Source: Pithys albifrons albifrons
Lineage: Eukaryota > Chordata > Aves > Passeriformes > Thamnophilidae
Length of the DNA: 64,000 bases
NCBI RefSeq assembly: GCF_047495875.1
Contig: NC_092470.1
Coordinates: forward strand, 15,351,001 to 15,415,000
Reading direction: 5' to 3'
Shown one piece after another: positions 1 to 14,000 of this stretch; the first letter of the stretch is position 1, and each line of letters begins with the position of its first letter. The position numbers and the translations under genes are program-made. Under the pieces are notes generated by a model, which saw nothing but the letters and a program-made list of their open reading frames with translations, did no database searches and was not told the origin of the DNA.

Positions 1-3000
1 GCAGTCCTGAGGATGCCATCCCAGCAATGTGCACAATGTGACCACTTGCTGGGACTGAGGTCATTTCCCTTTTGATTCACCACCTTTAAAATGAAGGCAG
101 CAGCATCTGTTCCTAGGGTGCTAAACAGAGAAAGAGCAATGCTGTTTTATGACCATGGGACTATTTCCCTGATGTTACAGGAAGGTGTTCAGATTGTGTT
201 ACTCAAAGTAAGAGCTAATGTGCCAAAACCACTTGGCATGGACTCAGTGGCTGTCCTCCTCAGATCAAATACTTTGACCTTTTGATCTGCTGTTTTTTGT
301 GTCTCCTGTACATGGCAGAGCATTTTCCATCATTGTTAGGGAATATCTGGTATTTTGAAGGACAGATCTTTCAGAGACCAAATATTCAGTTGACTTAACT
401 TCATACTTCCTAAGTGAAGAAAATAGATAATCCTTGAACAACAGCATGTGAAGAAAGTTCAGATATCTGCAGTCACATGGGGAAAGAACAGAGGCTGAGC
501 AGGGAGAAATTTACTCATGCATTTAATTATCTGAGTCAGCCGAAATAAATTGGTCATCCTAGAGGACGGCAGGGATCCAGGATCACAACCATCATCAGAG
601 GTCCATCAGCAAACATTTGTCATCTTCCAATTAATGCTGCTTTGCTGGCATGGAGTCCTGTCTCAACCTGAAATGGGGCCCTCCCTGGAGAGCCACTGAA
701 ATATTGAACAGAAGGTTATAGATGAGAGAAAAAGGAACACAGGAATAAGGGGACTAAACTAAGATTGGTTAGGCAAGTTGCACTCAGGCAATCTCTTACA
801 CATGGAACACCTGACTGTCCACTTAATGCTGTTTTTTAAAGACAATTTCACAGACGAAGAATGAGAATTAACTGTTGTGTTCATGGAGGAACAAAGAACA
901 AGTCAGCAGCTGGTAGAAAGTGAATGAAACAGCCGGAGGAAAACTCTCTCAGTGAGAGAAATCACAGGCTAAAGTCTGATGTGGCTGAGCTGCACAGGAT
1001 ATGCTCCACTGTACTTTTATCTGGAAAGAGAGGATAAACTTTCATAAAAAATGAGCTGTTTCTATTCTGTATTGAGCTTGATTTATTAAACACAGATCCA
1101 AGTTCAGGTTAGACCACAGAGAAATACCCTTAGACCCCTAAAAATCAATAACCTTGTTTTTTAGAGACAGATCAATTTTGAGAAATAAAATAAATACACT
1201 GGCACAACATTTTAGGGAAGGAGATAGTTTGCTTTTACTGAAAGCAGTATCTTCCCAGGTCCTTCCTTTTTCCATTAAGAATAAACATCAACAAGGCTGA
1301 TGATGATTTGTGGTTTGTAGCTTTCAAACTCCAGTCAGCAAGGAAAGATTGACTTTGCTGCACAATGATTGTTCTGAGACTTGGTTGCATGTCAGTGAAT
1401 TATAGATTTTATTCTAAATTAAACGAACCATTACATGTTCAATATTGTGCATTTAGAGAGCTGTAAAACTCTGAAATAAAATTAACAGTAAAAAAGAGAA
1501 GTTATCTAACGAATATGGGAGTGTAATAGGGGTATGCAACTTCCCTGTCCTTGCTGGTTTGTTTCATCAGTGATTTCTTCTTCCTTCTACCATACTTAGT
1601 CATTTGAGGGATCTGAAATTATTTCAGGCACATTACAGCCTTCAGCAAACCCATGTAGGGTCCAAAGTAAGAATTTGGATGAAGATAGCTGAATTTCCTG
1701 CTGCTGTCACTGCAATCAACTAAACAGCAACCACTGGGGGCTGCTGGCTCTGCTGGGCTGTAATGTGGACAGTCTCTGTGCAAGGTGCCTTCTGCTGGTG
1801 AGATGGTTTGGATCAACCATGATGTCAAAACCTTTCTTTGCATTTACAGATGAAATCTAGAAGTCTAGCTCAAGATTAATATGGGCTTCCTACAGAGTAC
1901 TGGATGGAAATCCAGAATTTTGTCTTGCTCCTCGCAGCAGCTGCACCCCATGGATAAGGACTTGTCAGTAGCCCATGTTCTAATCCATGGCTTGGTGACC
2001 AAAGTATCCTGTGATCATGTGTGTGTGCACAGCTATAAAAGTAGGAGAGCATTATTTAATTGCTCTATTTTTTTAGGTCTTTATCACTAGGGAACAATGA
2101 ACTTTCCCTTGGGTACTCTGGTAGAAATGCTGTTCATTTTTAGGTTGACACCCTAACAGCACCCATACCTTCACTGTAGAATTACATTACCTAAAGGCAG
2201 TATTAAACTCTCATATTTTCTCTCTAATTCTTGCAAGCTCTTCTTCAGAGGAAAGCTTTTAAGGAAAAAAAATGAAAATGTAATTCAGCTTGTCTCTTTT
2301 TGTCTTTTTTTTACAGACACTTCCAACAATGGAAAGTTCCACAAGAGAGTAAGAAGGAAGGAGAACATTCCAAATACAATTTTTGCCAGAAAAAAAGAGA
2401 ATGAAGTAAGTATATTGAAAAAAAAAAAAACCAAAACCTTTTATTACAAGTTTTCTTCTTGATCACTCTGTAAAAATCTTATTCATTTCTTTGGAATTAC
2501 CCAAGTGTAACTTCAAGGAGAATTTGGCTTATGTGGGATCAGGGCAGAAGTTTTGGGAGTAGCGGCAGGCAGGATGCCAGAGGTGTTTCATTCCCTATGG
2601 CTCCTTTTTCTGGGAAGGAGACTGAAAGGGAACAAAACCCATAGCATATGTACTCAAAACATTTCATCCAACAGATTACTCATCAAAGCCATAGTCAAAA
2701 TGTCTATTCTCCAGCTCCTATGATAAATACACAGAGTTCTGACCGAAGGGACACCCTGTGCTGGAGATCTGGGATATCACTTTATGCAGTACAAAATTAA
2801 GTCCAGTAGACAGAGACAAGAAGTGACATTTAAGGAGGGGGATTTCTGTCTGGGGGGGGTCATCATGCTGCCTAGTGACACACAAAGCATTGAACTAGTG
2901 CTGCTCTCCAGTGCAAAGCACAGCCTGAATTGCTGAACTAGCTCTGCTCAAGAATGATCACAATAAATTCCTGATCTCTGTACTATATATCAACTAGTGA

Positions 3001-5081
3001 ATTAAATCTTTACCACCACTACACCTATCTGTAGCTAGAAGTTATTACTGCTTGGTTACACATCTGGTTAACTAAACCGCTCGGGTGGTTTTGTGCAAAA
3101 CTCCCCCTGACATCAGCCAGGAGCAGTCTGGGTGTACGGACATTGGAATCCTCTTGAGAGTAAAAGATTACAAAACCATAAAGGATTAGAGCTAAAACCA
3201 GTGGTGCTTATGGCACTGGCTCTGTGGAAAGATTTATGAAGGGTTGGCAATTCCAGCCTGCAAGTGAAAATACATGTTTTAACAGTACAGTGACTAAAAC
3301 TAATGTTGTATTTCTGCTAGCTGCTGCCTGTGCATTTGCTGATGTATTTAGATCCCAGGTTCAGGGCTAGAAGACCTTACTCATCACACCTCTTAACGCT
3401 TCCACCCTACTGCAAAGTCTGGCACCTGACTTGATGAATAGTTACTAGTATTAATCATTGTAGGGGACCAGTTTCTTCATTGTACATTTATCTGAAAAAT
3501 TGCTCTCTTTGTGAAAGCTTTTAATGGATTTCTCAAGTCTTTTTCAAGCATGACACATAATGCCTGAAATTCAATGGCAACAACAAATGAAAGGCAGAAA
3601 TACTGAGGTGGGAGCATAATTACTGTGTATCAAAATATAGTGCTTTGGTAACTGAAACTCACAGGTGATGTAGCGACAGTTTAACACTGCCAGGCACAGG
3701 GGCTGACAGTCCCCTTGCCCACAGTCCCCAGTGCTGTCACCCTGCTCTGCCTTCCCCAAACTCAATTGCTTTGCAGTTATTGGCTAGAAAAAAACCTGTA
3801 ATCACTAGTGATTAATTGTCCACCCCTGGAACTGACAGGAGGAATGGTCTCAGGGCTTCTCTCTGTAGCATCTTTTAGCAATGAAAATACAGTGAGTTGT
3901 TTTGGAAATGTCAGGGGGAAATTGCCAGCTCTCCTCTTGGGTTTGGATGGCTGCTGAAGCACTGTGAGGCTTTGCTATTTCCATTACAGTGGGATACAAA
4001 TAATCTGATTTTCACAGAAAACAATGAGAAATCATCTCTGGGCCTGCAAGAGATGCTGTATTGCATATGCCCCTGCCAAGAAGCAGGAGCGGATCTTACC
4101 TTGTGAGAAGCAATGGAGGGGAAAAAATGATGCAGACCATTGACTTGTAGTAGGACTCAGCCTTTTTTGGAGAAGATGGGGATGGGATCTTAATGAATCT
4201 GTCTCAGGTATTTTTCCTTCTGGCTTTTACACCCTGGACTTCACAGAAAACCACGTGCCCTCATGCTCATAGTTCACAGATCCACTCTTCTCTTCAAAAC
4301 CTGCTTTGGTCCAAACAAAGGTTTTGAGGCTCTTTATGACCTCTCTCCTCAATGACAGGCTGTCACCATGATCTCAGTTTGGCAGGAACAAAGCTTTGAG
4401 TCTTTTAGAACACTATAGAGAACAACATTATTTTATTGATGATCCAGAAATATGAGGGACAAGATTCCTTTCAGGGTTATCATGCCTGTGTTGTTTCTAG
4501 TTCCAGCACAGAGGAGCAGACCATATCTCTCTGCTGTGTTTCCATACCCACTCAATATATCAATACAGACAAGATAGTTTCATTTCGCATCTTATAAGAT
4601 CTTCTGTCTTGCTGTATCTGGAGCAGTATCCAGTATACTGTCAGCTGCAGTCAAGTAATTAGTATTACAAAAAAAAAAACAGTGAAGGAAAACCATGTGT
4701 CCAGTTTTGAAATTTCCAAGTGACCAGGGAAAATCTTTACAAAAAATTTTACCAACCACATGTACAAGGATCACGTTTATGTGAGTTAGAGAAACACAGC
4801 AACCACAACAGTGCAGTACCATAATTTAGAAGCTGGAATTCTCACTCTGGGGTATGTGGCATAATTTTTAATAAAAATTATTATAAAATACAGCTGCTGC
4901 CATGCAAAGCATTACTGGGGCTGCCAAAAGGCCTTCTGATGTTCCAGCCCTGTCTAAACCAGGCAGGGTTTAGACATGACTGGTAAGGAAGGTTTCTTTG
5001 GATAGCTGGTGGATTTGCACAGGAATTTCAGCAGATTGGAGCACTTCTTTTTCACTGAATTGGCAAATTTCTGATGGGGAA
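1..5081. other. Intergenic sequence, no supported gene
   Basis: AT-rich non-coding sequence. All open frames are short and unconvincing. Apart from the exon-like segment at 2317-2405 and a possible ancient-repeat trace at 3095-3126 (gcaaaactcccc...aggagcag), I recognise nothing. Confidence 0.75.
2317..2405 (+). other. Exon-like segment with strong splice signals, function unknown
   Basis: Eighty-nine bases lie between a good acceptor (T-rich tract ending tttacag at 2316) and a near-ideal donor (gaa|gtaagtat at 2406). One + frame, entered with two spare bases, is open throughout and gives a basic 29-residue peptide beginning TSNNGKFHKR; the other two + frames have stops. I do not recognise the peptide and see no partner exons. 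It could be a non-coding RNA exon, an exon of an upstream gene, or chance. Confidence 0.3.
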
Positions 5082-5632
5082 TGCTGTGGTTTAACCCCAG
5101 CTGGCAGTTAAGCTCCACACAGCCTCTTGCTTCCACCCAGCGGGATGAGGAAGGGAATCAAAAGAGTAAAAGTGAGAAAACTCATGGGTTGAGATACAGA
5201 CAGGTAAGTAGGTAAAGCAAAAGCTGTGTGCGCAAGCAAAGCAAAACAAGGAATTCATTCCCTATTTCCCATGGGCAGGAAGGTGTTCAGTCACTCCCAG
5301 GAAAGCAGGGCTCCAGCAGATGCAATGATGACTTGGGAAGACAAGCACCATCCTAATGAATATTTCCACTTTCTTCTCCCAGCTCTGTATGCTGATCATG
5401 ATACCACATGGTCCAGAATATCCCTTGGATCAGCTGTCCTGGCTGTTTCCTCTACAAACTCCTTGTGCCCCCCATTCTCTTCACTGGTTGGGTGGGTGAG
5501 GAGCAGAAAAGGCCTTGGTTCTGTGTAAGCTCGGCTCTTCAAGAAAAAAATCATCCCTGAGTTATCCATAGTGTTTTCAGAACAATTCCAAAACACAGCC
5601 CCATACTAACTCTAGCCCAGCCAAAAGCAGCA
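5082..5632 (-). mobile_element. Solo LTR of an avian endogenous retrovirus-like element (copy 1)
   Basis: About 551 bp bounded by TG at 5082 (tgctgtggtttaacccc) and CA at 5632 (gccaaaagcagca). It matches, as I recall it, an abundant bird LTR family; internal marks include catgggttgagata and gaatatcccttgg. The LTR's own sense is the minus strand, judged from copy 2, where TATA box and poly(A) signal both read that way. In this copy the TATA region is degenerate (ctgtatgctgatc). No internal retroviral genes flank it and I see no clear target-site duplication, so it is an old solo LTR. Confidence 0.85.
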
Positions 5633-8600
5633 TAGAGAAAAAGGTCTGAAAATTCCCAGCCTGCCCTACTATGTTTTACACAACCGCTGGGAACAGCTTC
5701 TCCAGGTGCTTTGAGGTAGGAAAGGAAAAGCACATTTGCCACATGACTTTGGCAAGTTCACAGAGCCGATTATAGGGATGAACCTGGTTTGGGGGCAGAA
5801 CTCAGCAATGACACATGCAAACATGGCTTTTCCCACAGCATTTTCTGGTTTCTGTTCTCACAGTATTTTTGGGGGGTGAAACTTTCCCATCGGAACCCCT
5901 TCTACTAGAAGATATCCAGACAATTAAAACCAGACTACTCCAGCACAGGGAACACATAAACATTTTTTAAAAATGCAACAAGTGCACTGCAAAGTGTTTG
6001 AATCCTGCAGCATTTGTTCTTGCCAAGCCCTCAAGTATTGGAAACTGGATATTGAACTTGACCAAATTAAAGTCTTGACAAAAATTTTTTTTTCTTGTGT
6101 GCTTGTAACTTGTATCTTCTGGAGAAGGTCAAGTAGAGTTGGTGGGAACAAATCCAGGCATCACCTTCTGAGATATTAGTGGCTTCTCTGATTGCCTTGT
6201 GTGCTGAACCTTTTACCTCACTTGCCAGAGCACCACTGATTCTGTTGCTAAATGACTGATTGAGTCCTAAACACCTATGTGATAAGCTACTGGGTCCCCC
6301 TTCTGTCTTGATAGTTTATGTTACACAACATAAATTTTCTTTCTACTCTGCATCTTGAAAAAGAAGTTTAGTGTTGTGAAGAATTTTAAATTGGCTCACA
6401 CTGCAGAGGAGATTTCATTACCTACGTATCAGCCCTCAAGGTACACGGTAATTCTCTGCCTTACATTACTGGAATTTTTTGTATCTTTTCTAGGAACTAG
6501 GTATTGATCCCTGGAAAATGAACAACACTTAAAATAAAATGTAGACAACTGCAATCCCAGTGGTCCCATTAAAGGATGAAATGCTTCATTAACACCTCAT
6601 AAGAACATTCAGAACACGAGTGGAGGAAAAATTTCCTCCTTCATCACTGGTGCATGATATCCACAAAGGAATGGCTCTTAAAATTCCCGGGATTACTCTG
6701 CACACAAACTACTGTAGCGTAACCAAGACAAATATAAGTTGTAGTGCTCTTTCCTACCATGTCAAGATATTTTTTCTATTTTGAAATTGTTTTATCATTT
6801 TCCAGCCTAAATCAGTTACTTAGCAATTTAATCTTAAATGAAATACAGGAAAAGTAAACCATCACAGAAACTATAATTAGTTTGATAAAACTAGGTTACA
6901 CTATAAATTAAACCAAGACAACTTCATACATCCATGTGTCCTTGAACTTCTTGACTGAGAAGAACCTATAACAAATTCTTGGACATAATCTCCTTTGAAG
7001 CTTCAGCTTTTTAGGTTTTTACTGGGGAAAAAAGCTCTTCAGTCTAGCAGAGGTAGGAAACCTGACTGATACTTGAATGTTGCAGAAATGCTGAGTATCT
7101 ACCTACAAATACATAGTTTTCTTATCTTCATTTGAGCAATGGTGGGAAAAGAGCAATTTGCAGTGTTCCTGCTGATTCCCATGGGGCAAAGGTACCTCTG
7201 AAAATTAAGTCCCTAAATGTTACGGAAGTCACAGCTTGCACATTAAGTGGTGCCTATGCAGAATGTCTAGAAACACACACAAAATTAGCATGATTATGAG
7301 TGTACAATTAGTTATAAGGGAAGAACTGAAGAGAATATGTCTCCAACACAATTAAAGTGTAATAAAGCCCAAGAGATAAGGACTTGGTATGGAGACAGGA
7401 TCCAACTCAGGTAGAGTCTCCACATTGTCTCCCATGACTGTGACAGGTTGTAGAGGCTGCCCTAACTCCTCTTTATCCACCCACACAGAGTGTAAAAGAT
7501 GGTTGGGTCACACCTGTCCTCCTGAATGAGTGAATGCACACCCCCCCCCAGGTTCCCCAGAAATGCTGCCTCAGACCAGAAAGACAGAAAATGGATCCAG
7601 CTATGGGTCTGGCTGTCTAATGCTCAGAACAAGCTCATTCTATATTTTCTGCCAAGTTTCTCATTGATTATTTCATCCAGCTAGAGACTAATGACACCTG
7701 AGATATCAATGGTGTTATGTAAATATTTATCCTATAGAATCAGGGTTTTCTAAGGCTTCTGAGGTTTCTAGTTTACTTTTGAGAGGTCCATAAAGAGTAA
7801 CTCAAACTAATGATCCATGTCAGTTGGCTTAAATTCCTCAGATGGAAAATGCTCAGGGGGACTGCAAATCCCAAAAGGTTGGAAACGGAGGCAGCCAATG
7901 GACAGATAATGTCAGTCAGTTTGATACTGTTAGTGTCTGACAGAAAAAATACCAATAGCTGGCATGATTGATGGAGAATGAAGGAAATGCCACCCACAAA
8001 CAAAAAGTAAATAAACAGGATTTGAAATCTCCATACTGCATTTACTTTTAGACTTCTTATTTTTCCCTTTTTTAAGCTGATTTGATTTCATTCCTTGGTG
8101 TAATTTTTTGATCCAGGCATCCTTTATAAATAATAAATAATTATAAACATACATAGTGATCCTTATGGCAGTACTGTTAACGAGGGTGCTGTGTCAGTCC
8201 CTTTGCCCACCTGAGTGGAGCTTCTGTGAACCACCATGGAGGGGAATGGAGACACACCTTCTTATGCTGAGTGACTTCTCCATAATGAGCAGTGTGTTGC
8301 TTAATGCCTAGTAAATGTAAGTAAAAACTAAAGAAAGGAATTTATGGGTAATTTAGTTATTTAGAAAAAAATACATATTTTTTGTTGTATGAATCTCTCC
8401 TGGCATTTGACATTCTGGAGGATTAAACCATTTGGAATGATAGATAACACAGAGTTTTTGGATGGAATCTGGGTTTTGAGTTCTGCCAGGCTATAAATAA
8501 ACACAGAGATTTATTTACATATTTATTAAATTCATTTTTACAGGGTTGCAAGCATATCAGGTCTTTCACATACCGTGGTCAAAATGCCAGCAAGGTCATT

Positions 8601-10533
8601 CTAGGAATTACAGAAATTCACCAGGACATTTCCCAGTGTCAGAAATGCGTCAATTTAGGAGTAAGGAAAAAAATAAGAGAGAAGGCAACACTTAGGGTCT
8701 CTTGTGAGTACAGGTGGGGAGGATCTGAAGAAACTTCATGGATGTATAATATCACTAATAGGAAAGATAGATATTGATGGATACCTCTCAGTTGCTGTCA
8801 CTAGAACAGCGTGACCTAGATTAGCTTTTGGAATAGCAGATCAGATTATATTGAAGAGTGTGCCTGCTGCATGAAGGAACTATAAGGAAATTTAAGGTGG
8901 ACAAGGAAAGAAAAGCATATGAATCCAAACATACAGAGCTATTGTTTAAAAATTGCTACTCCTAGACACCCCAGAGAAAATAAACCCACCTGAACCATGA
9001 TCTCAGCTCTTGGCAGTAGCAATATATCAGTTGCACAAAACTGAGAATTTTAGAAGGAGGTTTTAAGCAGGAACTCAAGTTGCAATTTCCAAAGAGACCA
9101 GAATCTCTCCCTTTTCCAAGGACTTGTATCTCTACTTGTATAGAATGAAGTGCTCTCATTTCTCAAAAAATACAGCTAGAGACTACTTGCATCTTTAGCT
9201 GCCTTCCATTCAGCAAGTATTTCAGGGACTGTACATCTCCTCCATTGCAGGTGGGGCTTTAGCTCACATTTGAGCAGGTCCTCAGTATTAACCACATCTC
9301 CCTAGTGCCTTGCTCAAGACTAGAGCAAACCACCTGGCTGGCTGTGTGAAGACACTTGTGTATCATGAGAGGAGAAAAAGCCTGGCTTGTACCCTTGGCA
9401 GAACAGCTGTGAGCAGACTGTGCCATACAGTGTCAAAAAACTCAAGTGTGTGCTGGCAAGTTTAGCAAGGACAATACAAATAGTGCCAACACGAGTTGTG
9501 TTGGGAATGAGTGATGGAACTTTCTGTTGCTACTTTTCTTTCACACTTTCAAGTCTTTTGACCAAGCTGCACCACAAAAATATGTGAGAAACATGTCATT
9601 CTCTGGAGGGGTGAGGAAATACTTCTATTCTGAGCAGGAAAGAACAAAGTCAGTCACTGAGCCAATATGTAGATCACTGAAGAGTTTACATATTGTCATC
9701 AAGAATGGATGCCAGAATCTGCTGTCTTTGATGGCCCATCAACAGCCAAATCAGCAACATGAAGCCATCTCAGAATGGAAATTACTTGTCACACTCTGAA
9801 AAACTGACACTTGACATCTTATTTGACAGGTTATGAGGCATCATGAAAGCACCCTCATAAATGAAGAAATTCCATTTATCCATCAGAGACGATAAATGAC
9901 CATTCTGTCATCCCAGAGGTGCTGGCATTCTCAGGAACAATTGAGGGCTCTGCTGCTGCAGAAAAGGTGAGTTTGACCAGTCATATCCTCCAAGGCCAGT
10001 TGGTGTACTGCATCCTAACCCTCATTCCAGGAAAGAGAATTTCTAATTTCTTCTCAACTCATACCTCTGAGAAGACCCTGAAGCAAAAGGATCAATGGGC
10101 AAGAAGAAATACAAGAGTAGACAGAAAATTGACTGAAATGTACTGTGATTAACTACCAAACACAATGGTTGCATTTTACTGCATATCAGACAATAATTAG
10201 TACAGCACTCGCTGCAGGGACACTCCTAAATACTGACTCCTGTAGAGAAAATGTCCTTTCAGTAGCAGTTCTGGTGTGACTCAGTTTCTCAGGGATGTAG
10301 GGACTGAGACACAGCTTCGTATCTGGTGCTACAGAGAAACACAGCAACATGCAAAGCAGTGAAGCACTTTACAGCAGTTATGAAAAGATAAGGTCTCCTG
10401 TTTAGCAGCTGTAGCAGAGCAATAAGGTCATGCCAGCAAGCACCAGTACACCCTAATTGAAATATCTTTGAAAGAGTAAAGCACTAGTGCTTGTCTCCTG
10501 GGTTTGTGTGCAGAGAGTTTCACAGCACTGAAT

Positions 10534-10579
10534 ACAGTACACAGAAAAGCATACACTGAATTCACAGTATACAGAAAAG
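10534..10579 (+). repeat. Imperfect 30-bp tandem duplication
   Basis: acagtacacagaaaag at 10534 recurs as acagtatacagaaaag at 10564, 15 of 16 bases equal, spaced by exactly 30 bp, with weaker similarity between them. Two copies only. Confidence 0.6.
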
Positions 10580-11035
10580 ACTCCATCCTCAAGGTCACTG
10601 CTGATTTTGTGCCCAGCAATGTTCAAGAGAGTTTTGATGGGGCAAGGACTGCAGAAGTTTTTCCTCAAATCAATTGCCCTGATAAGAACTTGCACAAATG
10701 GCTGCATGGGATGAGAGCAGAGGTTTTCTGTCTAATCCTGTATCCCCTTTATCATAGCCAAAATCAAAAAATATGGACACCACCTGATAGCCTTTCTGGA
10801 ACAGAGTCAAACTCAAGTATATTTGCTTTGCACTTGTGTATCAAGAGACTCTGATTCTGGAAAAATAACAGGGGACATGTATTAGAAGCTGGGGGCTTTC
10901 CAGTAATAACTCCCATAAACCAATCACACCCATTGAAATCAACCAGGCATGCCATTTATTTGGTGTTTTGATAAATTATAGCTCTGGGGTGCACTGAGGG
11001 CTAGATTTTAAAAGCTATTCAGCTGTTTAACTCTC

Positions 11036-11063
11036 ATTGATTTCAGTGTAATTGATTTCAGTG
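11036..11063 (+). repeat. Two-copy 13-mer tandem in a possible ancient repeat
   Basis: attgatttcagtg occurs at 11036-11048 and again at 11051-11063, period 15, followed by ggagttaggggcc. The pattern resembles the 'caatgggagtt' blocks common in ancient amniote CR1/L3-type repeats, but this is recall, not alignment. Confidence 0.5.
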
Positions 11064-14000
11064 GGAGTTAGGGGCCTGCATTGCTTCACACTTTGGGCTA
11101 GTCCCTCCTATGGTAACTGTACCAATTAAGCAGGAGAGCCATTTATCACGAGTCCCATTAAAAGGAATCAGAGGTGCCCAATTACATCTAAATTACCAGT
11201 TCAGCCCCCCAGTGGTAGAAGGGAAGGGAAGGCTGTTGCTATAACACTGGCACTACCATTGACAGTGAGAATGTCTTCCATTGTATCCCACGTATAGTAA
11301 CTCTCATCCAGGGAAAACATCCTGCTTTCTCTATTAACCCTTGAGGTATTTTTACCCTCCCACCAGGTCACTCTGTCATTGCAACAGCATAATGGTGTAA
11401 TGGATACCAGGAAGAAAAGCAGGCTAAGTCCAAACCTAAATGAGTGGGGCTTACATAATTAGAGGGTGAGAGAAAGAGAAACTAGAATCAGAGACACAGT
11501 CTTTTCAAGGTTTCCAAGGCAGCAAGTGGCTGCTTCTCACACAGCATGCACCACAATCGGGTTTTCAATTCTACAGCATCAGTTTCTCCTATGAGGAGGA
11601 GAAAAGAAATCCCCACTCTTTTGAAATGTGAGTGCTTTTGAAATAATAGAGAGAAGGTCTGGGACATTATGCTCCACATGACTAGTTGTGATGATATCTT
11701 CATTTATTTGATATCATCTTCTGACATTTCATTCCATTTGCAGGCAAGTCATTTGTAATTTTACATACAAAGGATTCTGGTGCCATGATCTTTAACTTTT
11801 GCCCTGCATCTAATACTGGATATCATTCAACCATGATGAAACCAGCTGAAGGAAATTCCTCCTGCAAGGCCAATGACACTATGAAAGATGTGGGGCTGCT
11901 TTGTCATTTATTGCTCCATATGCCATATGTTGTCTCATTGGTGAAGGGAAAAGTCCATTTATTAATACAATAGTTGATGTGAATTGCAAGCAGCTGAAAG
12001 AAAAAAATAAAAAAAGGAGAAAAAGCCCAGCCAGGAGGGCAATGCAATGACTGAGCAGGACAGCCCTAAAGGAGCTCCTGTGATGCTGCTGGAAACCACA
12101 GAAAAATGGTAAGTCTGGATGCCTAAGGCTTCCCTAGCACCATTGTTTGGGCAACAATCTTGGGGAAAAGGGTTCCAGCAGAGGGAAAAATATCCTTTTA
12201 GTAAAAACACTGAAAATTTCTGTCAGAATGCCAAGAAGTAAAGCAGCTGAAGAAACTGACTCTAGGAAGTATAGAAATATTTCCCTGGACAGATGGAACA
12301 CTCTATATAGGTCACAATTTTGTTTTCTGCCAGCCTCCTTTCTCACTCCTAGGATGACACCAGCTGTACCACAGTGTACTGCTGGTTCCTCATTCCTGAA
12401 AGAAATTTTTTCCAGGTGCCAAACCAATCAGGACAATGTAGGAAGCTCGGGTGATGACAGGGGCCCAAAGCCAATGTCTGGGAGGAGTGAAATGCACAGA
12501 CAGGAGACAGACCTCCTGGCCTGCCTGTACCAGTTGGTTTCCCAGGACATCCCTTCCAGCTCAAACAAGTTACACATCTTCCCAGGAAAAGCTAAACGCT
12601 GACTAAAACCACTTCCTTTTGAGATCAGCTGTTAATGAAAGCTCTTTGTTACCCACAGCCTTGTTTCAGTATGAGCCATTTAAGACACTGATGATGTGTC
12701 AGTGCCTCACTGTATTGCAATTCAGAATTTAATGCTTACTACTGTTTAGGGAAAAAATATGAATAACTCATTTAGCTAGATTTAATTTCCTTACTCTCTG
12801 CAAAGTCTACAAATTAATTCCTCGGTGGACTTCTGTTCCAGCACTTAACCTGACCTTTTTTAGCCACACAAGTGATCATTTCTCAGTTCCTGCCCTACTC
12901 TGCAAGAAAATAGCTCCACAATACCCTGCCTTCTCTGATCTACCCTTGGTAGAGCACTCAGATAGCCATGCCAGGGAGATTAAAAAATAATTCTTTCTAT
13001 TTGTGTGGAAATTGTAAAAATACAGTGGTTGTTCTTTGTCAGAAAAACAATTTTAAAAAGAAAAAGAATCCTTGTTCTTCAGGGGACCAAGAGCAAACAC
13101 TTCCACTATGGGGTTTCCCTCAGCAGACATCCAAACACTCACCGAGATTTGGCTAACACCAGGGAAAATTATAAATACGACTTATTTCTGTTAAAAGAAA
13201 GAGAGAAATTAAAAAAAGAGAGAAGTTAAAGAAAGCATTATTTTGCTTTCCTCCACCGTAATACTCCAATCTATTTTTTCTCCATCCTTTAACCAGTTAA
13301 ATTGTTCATTCACAGTTGAATCCAACTAAATCTTTATATAATGTACTGCTCTTCATAGGTGTGGAAAGGAGGGCATGGAGACACTAATGAATTACTACTC
13401 CCAGCCTATTACTTGTGCAACCTGGCACTTAGGAAGAACTTCAGTGGTTTTTTTTCTTGCGATGAGGGAAAAAGGGAAAAAAAATAAAAGGTACTGCTGC
13501 TTGGCCAAAGTTTTGTGGTGGAGGAAATTGGCTCCAACCATCCGTAGCTCAGGGTGAAAGCTGGCTTTCTCCTTCCCGATGAGCTAATGTTTTCACACGT
13601 TAGGCTATAAAATTGTTATGTGGAGTATTAGGGCTTCTGGTTTCTCACTGTGAATGACACATAAGGGCACCTTCTTGCCATGGTAACGAGCCAAAAAACA
13701 TGATGTTATAGCTAGAGAATGTACAGAAGTAAAGCTGTGGCAGAAACAGCAAAGGTGGATGGAAAAAGTTTGCTCATCAGGGAATCTTACTGAGATACCT
13801 GGTAAGGGGAGCAGGAAAAAAAAGACAAAGTGAGCAATGTTTCCTGTTCCCTGAAGAGAACATGTCAGGATCTGGGGCTTCTGTAGATGTTGGAGTAGAT
13901 GCAAAGTGAGGCTGGCGTTGCTGACTTTGTCTTTTTTCTTGAGGTGTTTTTTTTTTAATACACTGCCTTTTACACTTATAAAACCTCCCATCTATTATCC

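Noticed and set aside
9829..9966. Segment between ttgacag and aaaag|gtgagttt resembling an exon
   Set aside because: The acceptor tract is poor, and the frame opened by its ATG stops before the donor.
12147..12602. 151-codon + strand open frame, overlapped by shorter frames on the other strand
   Set aside because: Composition looks random, no family resemblance, and opposite-strand frames are equally open.
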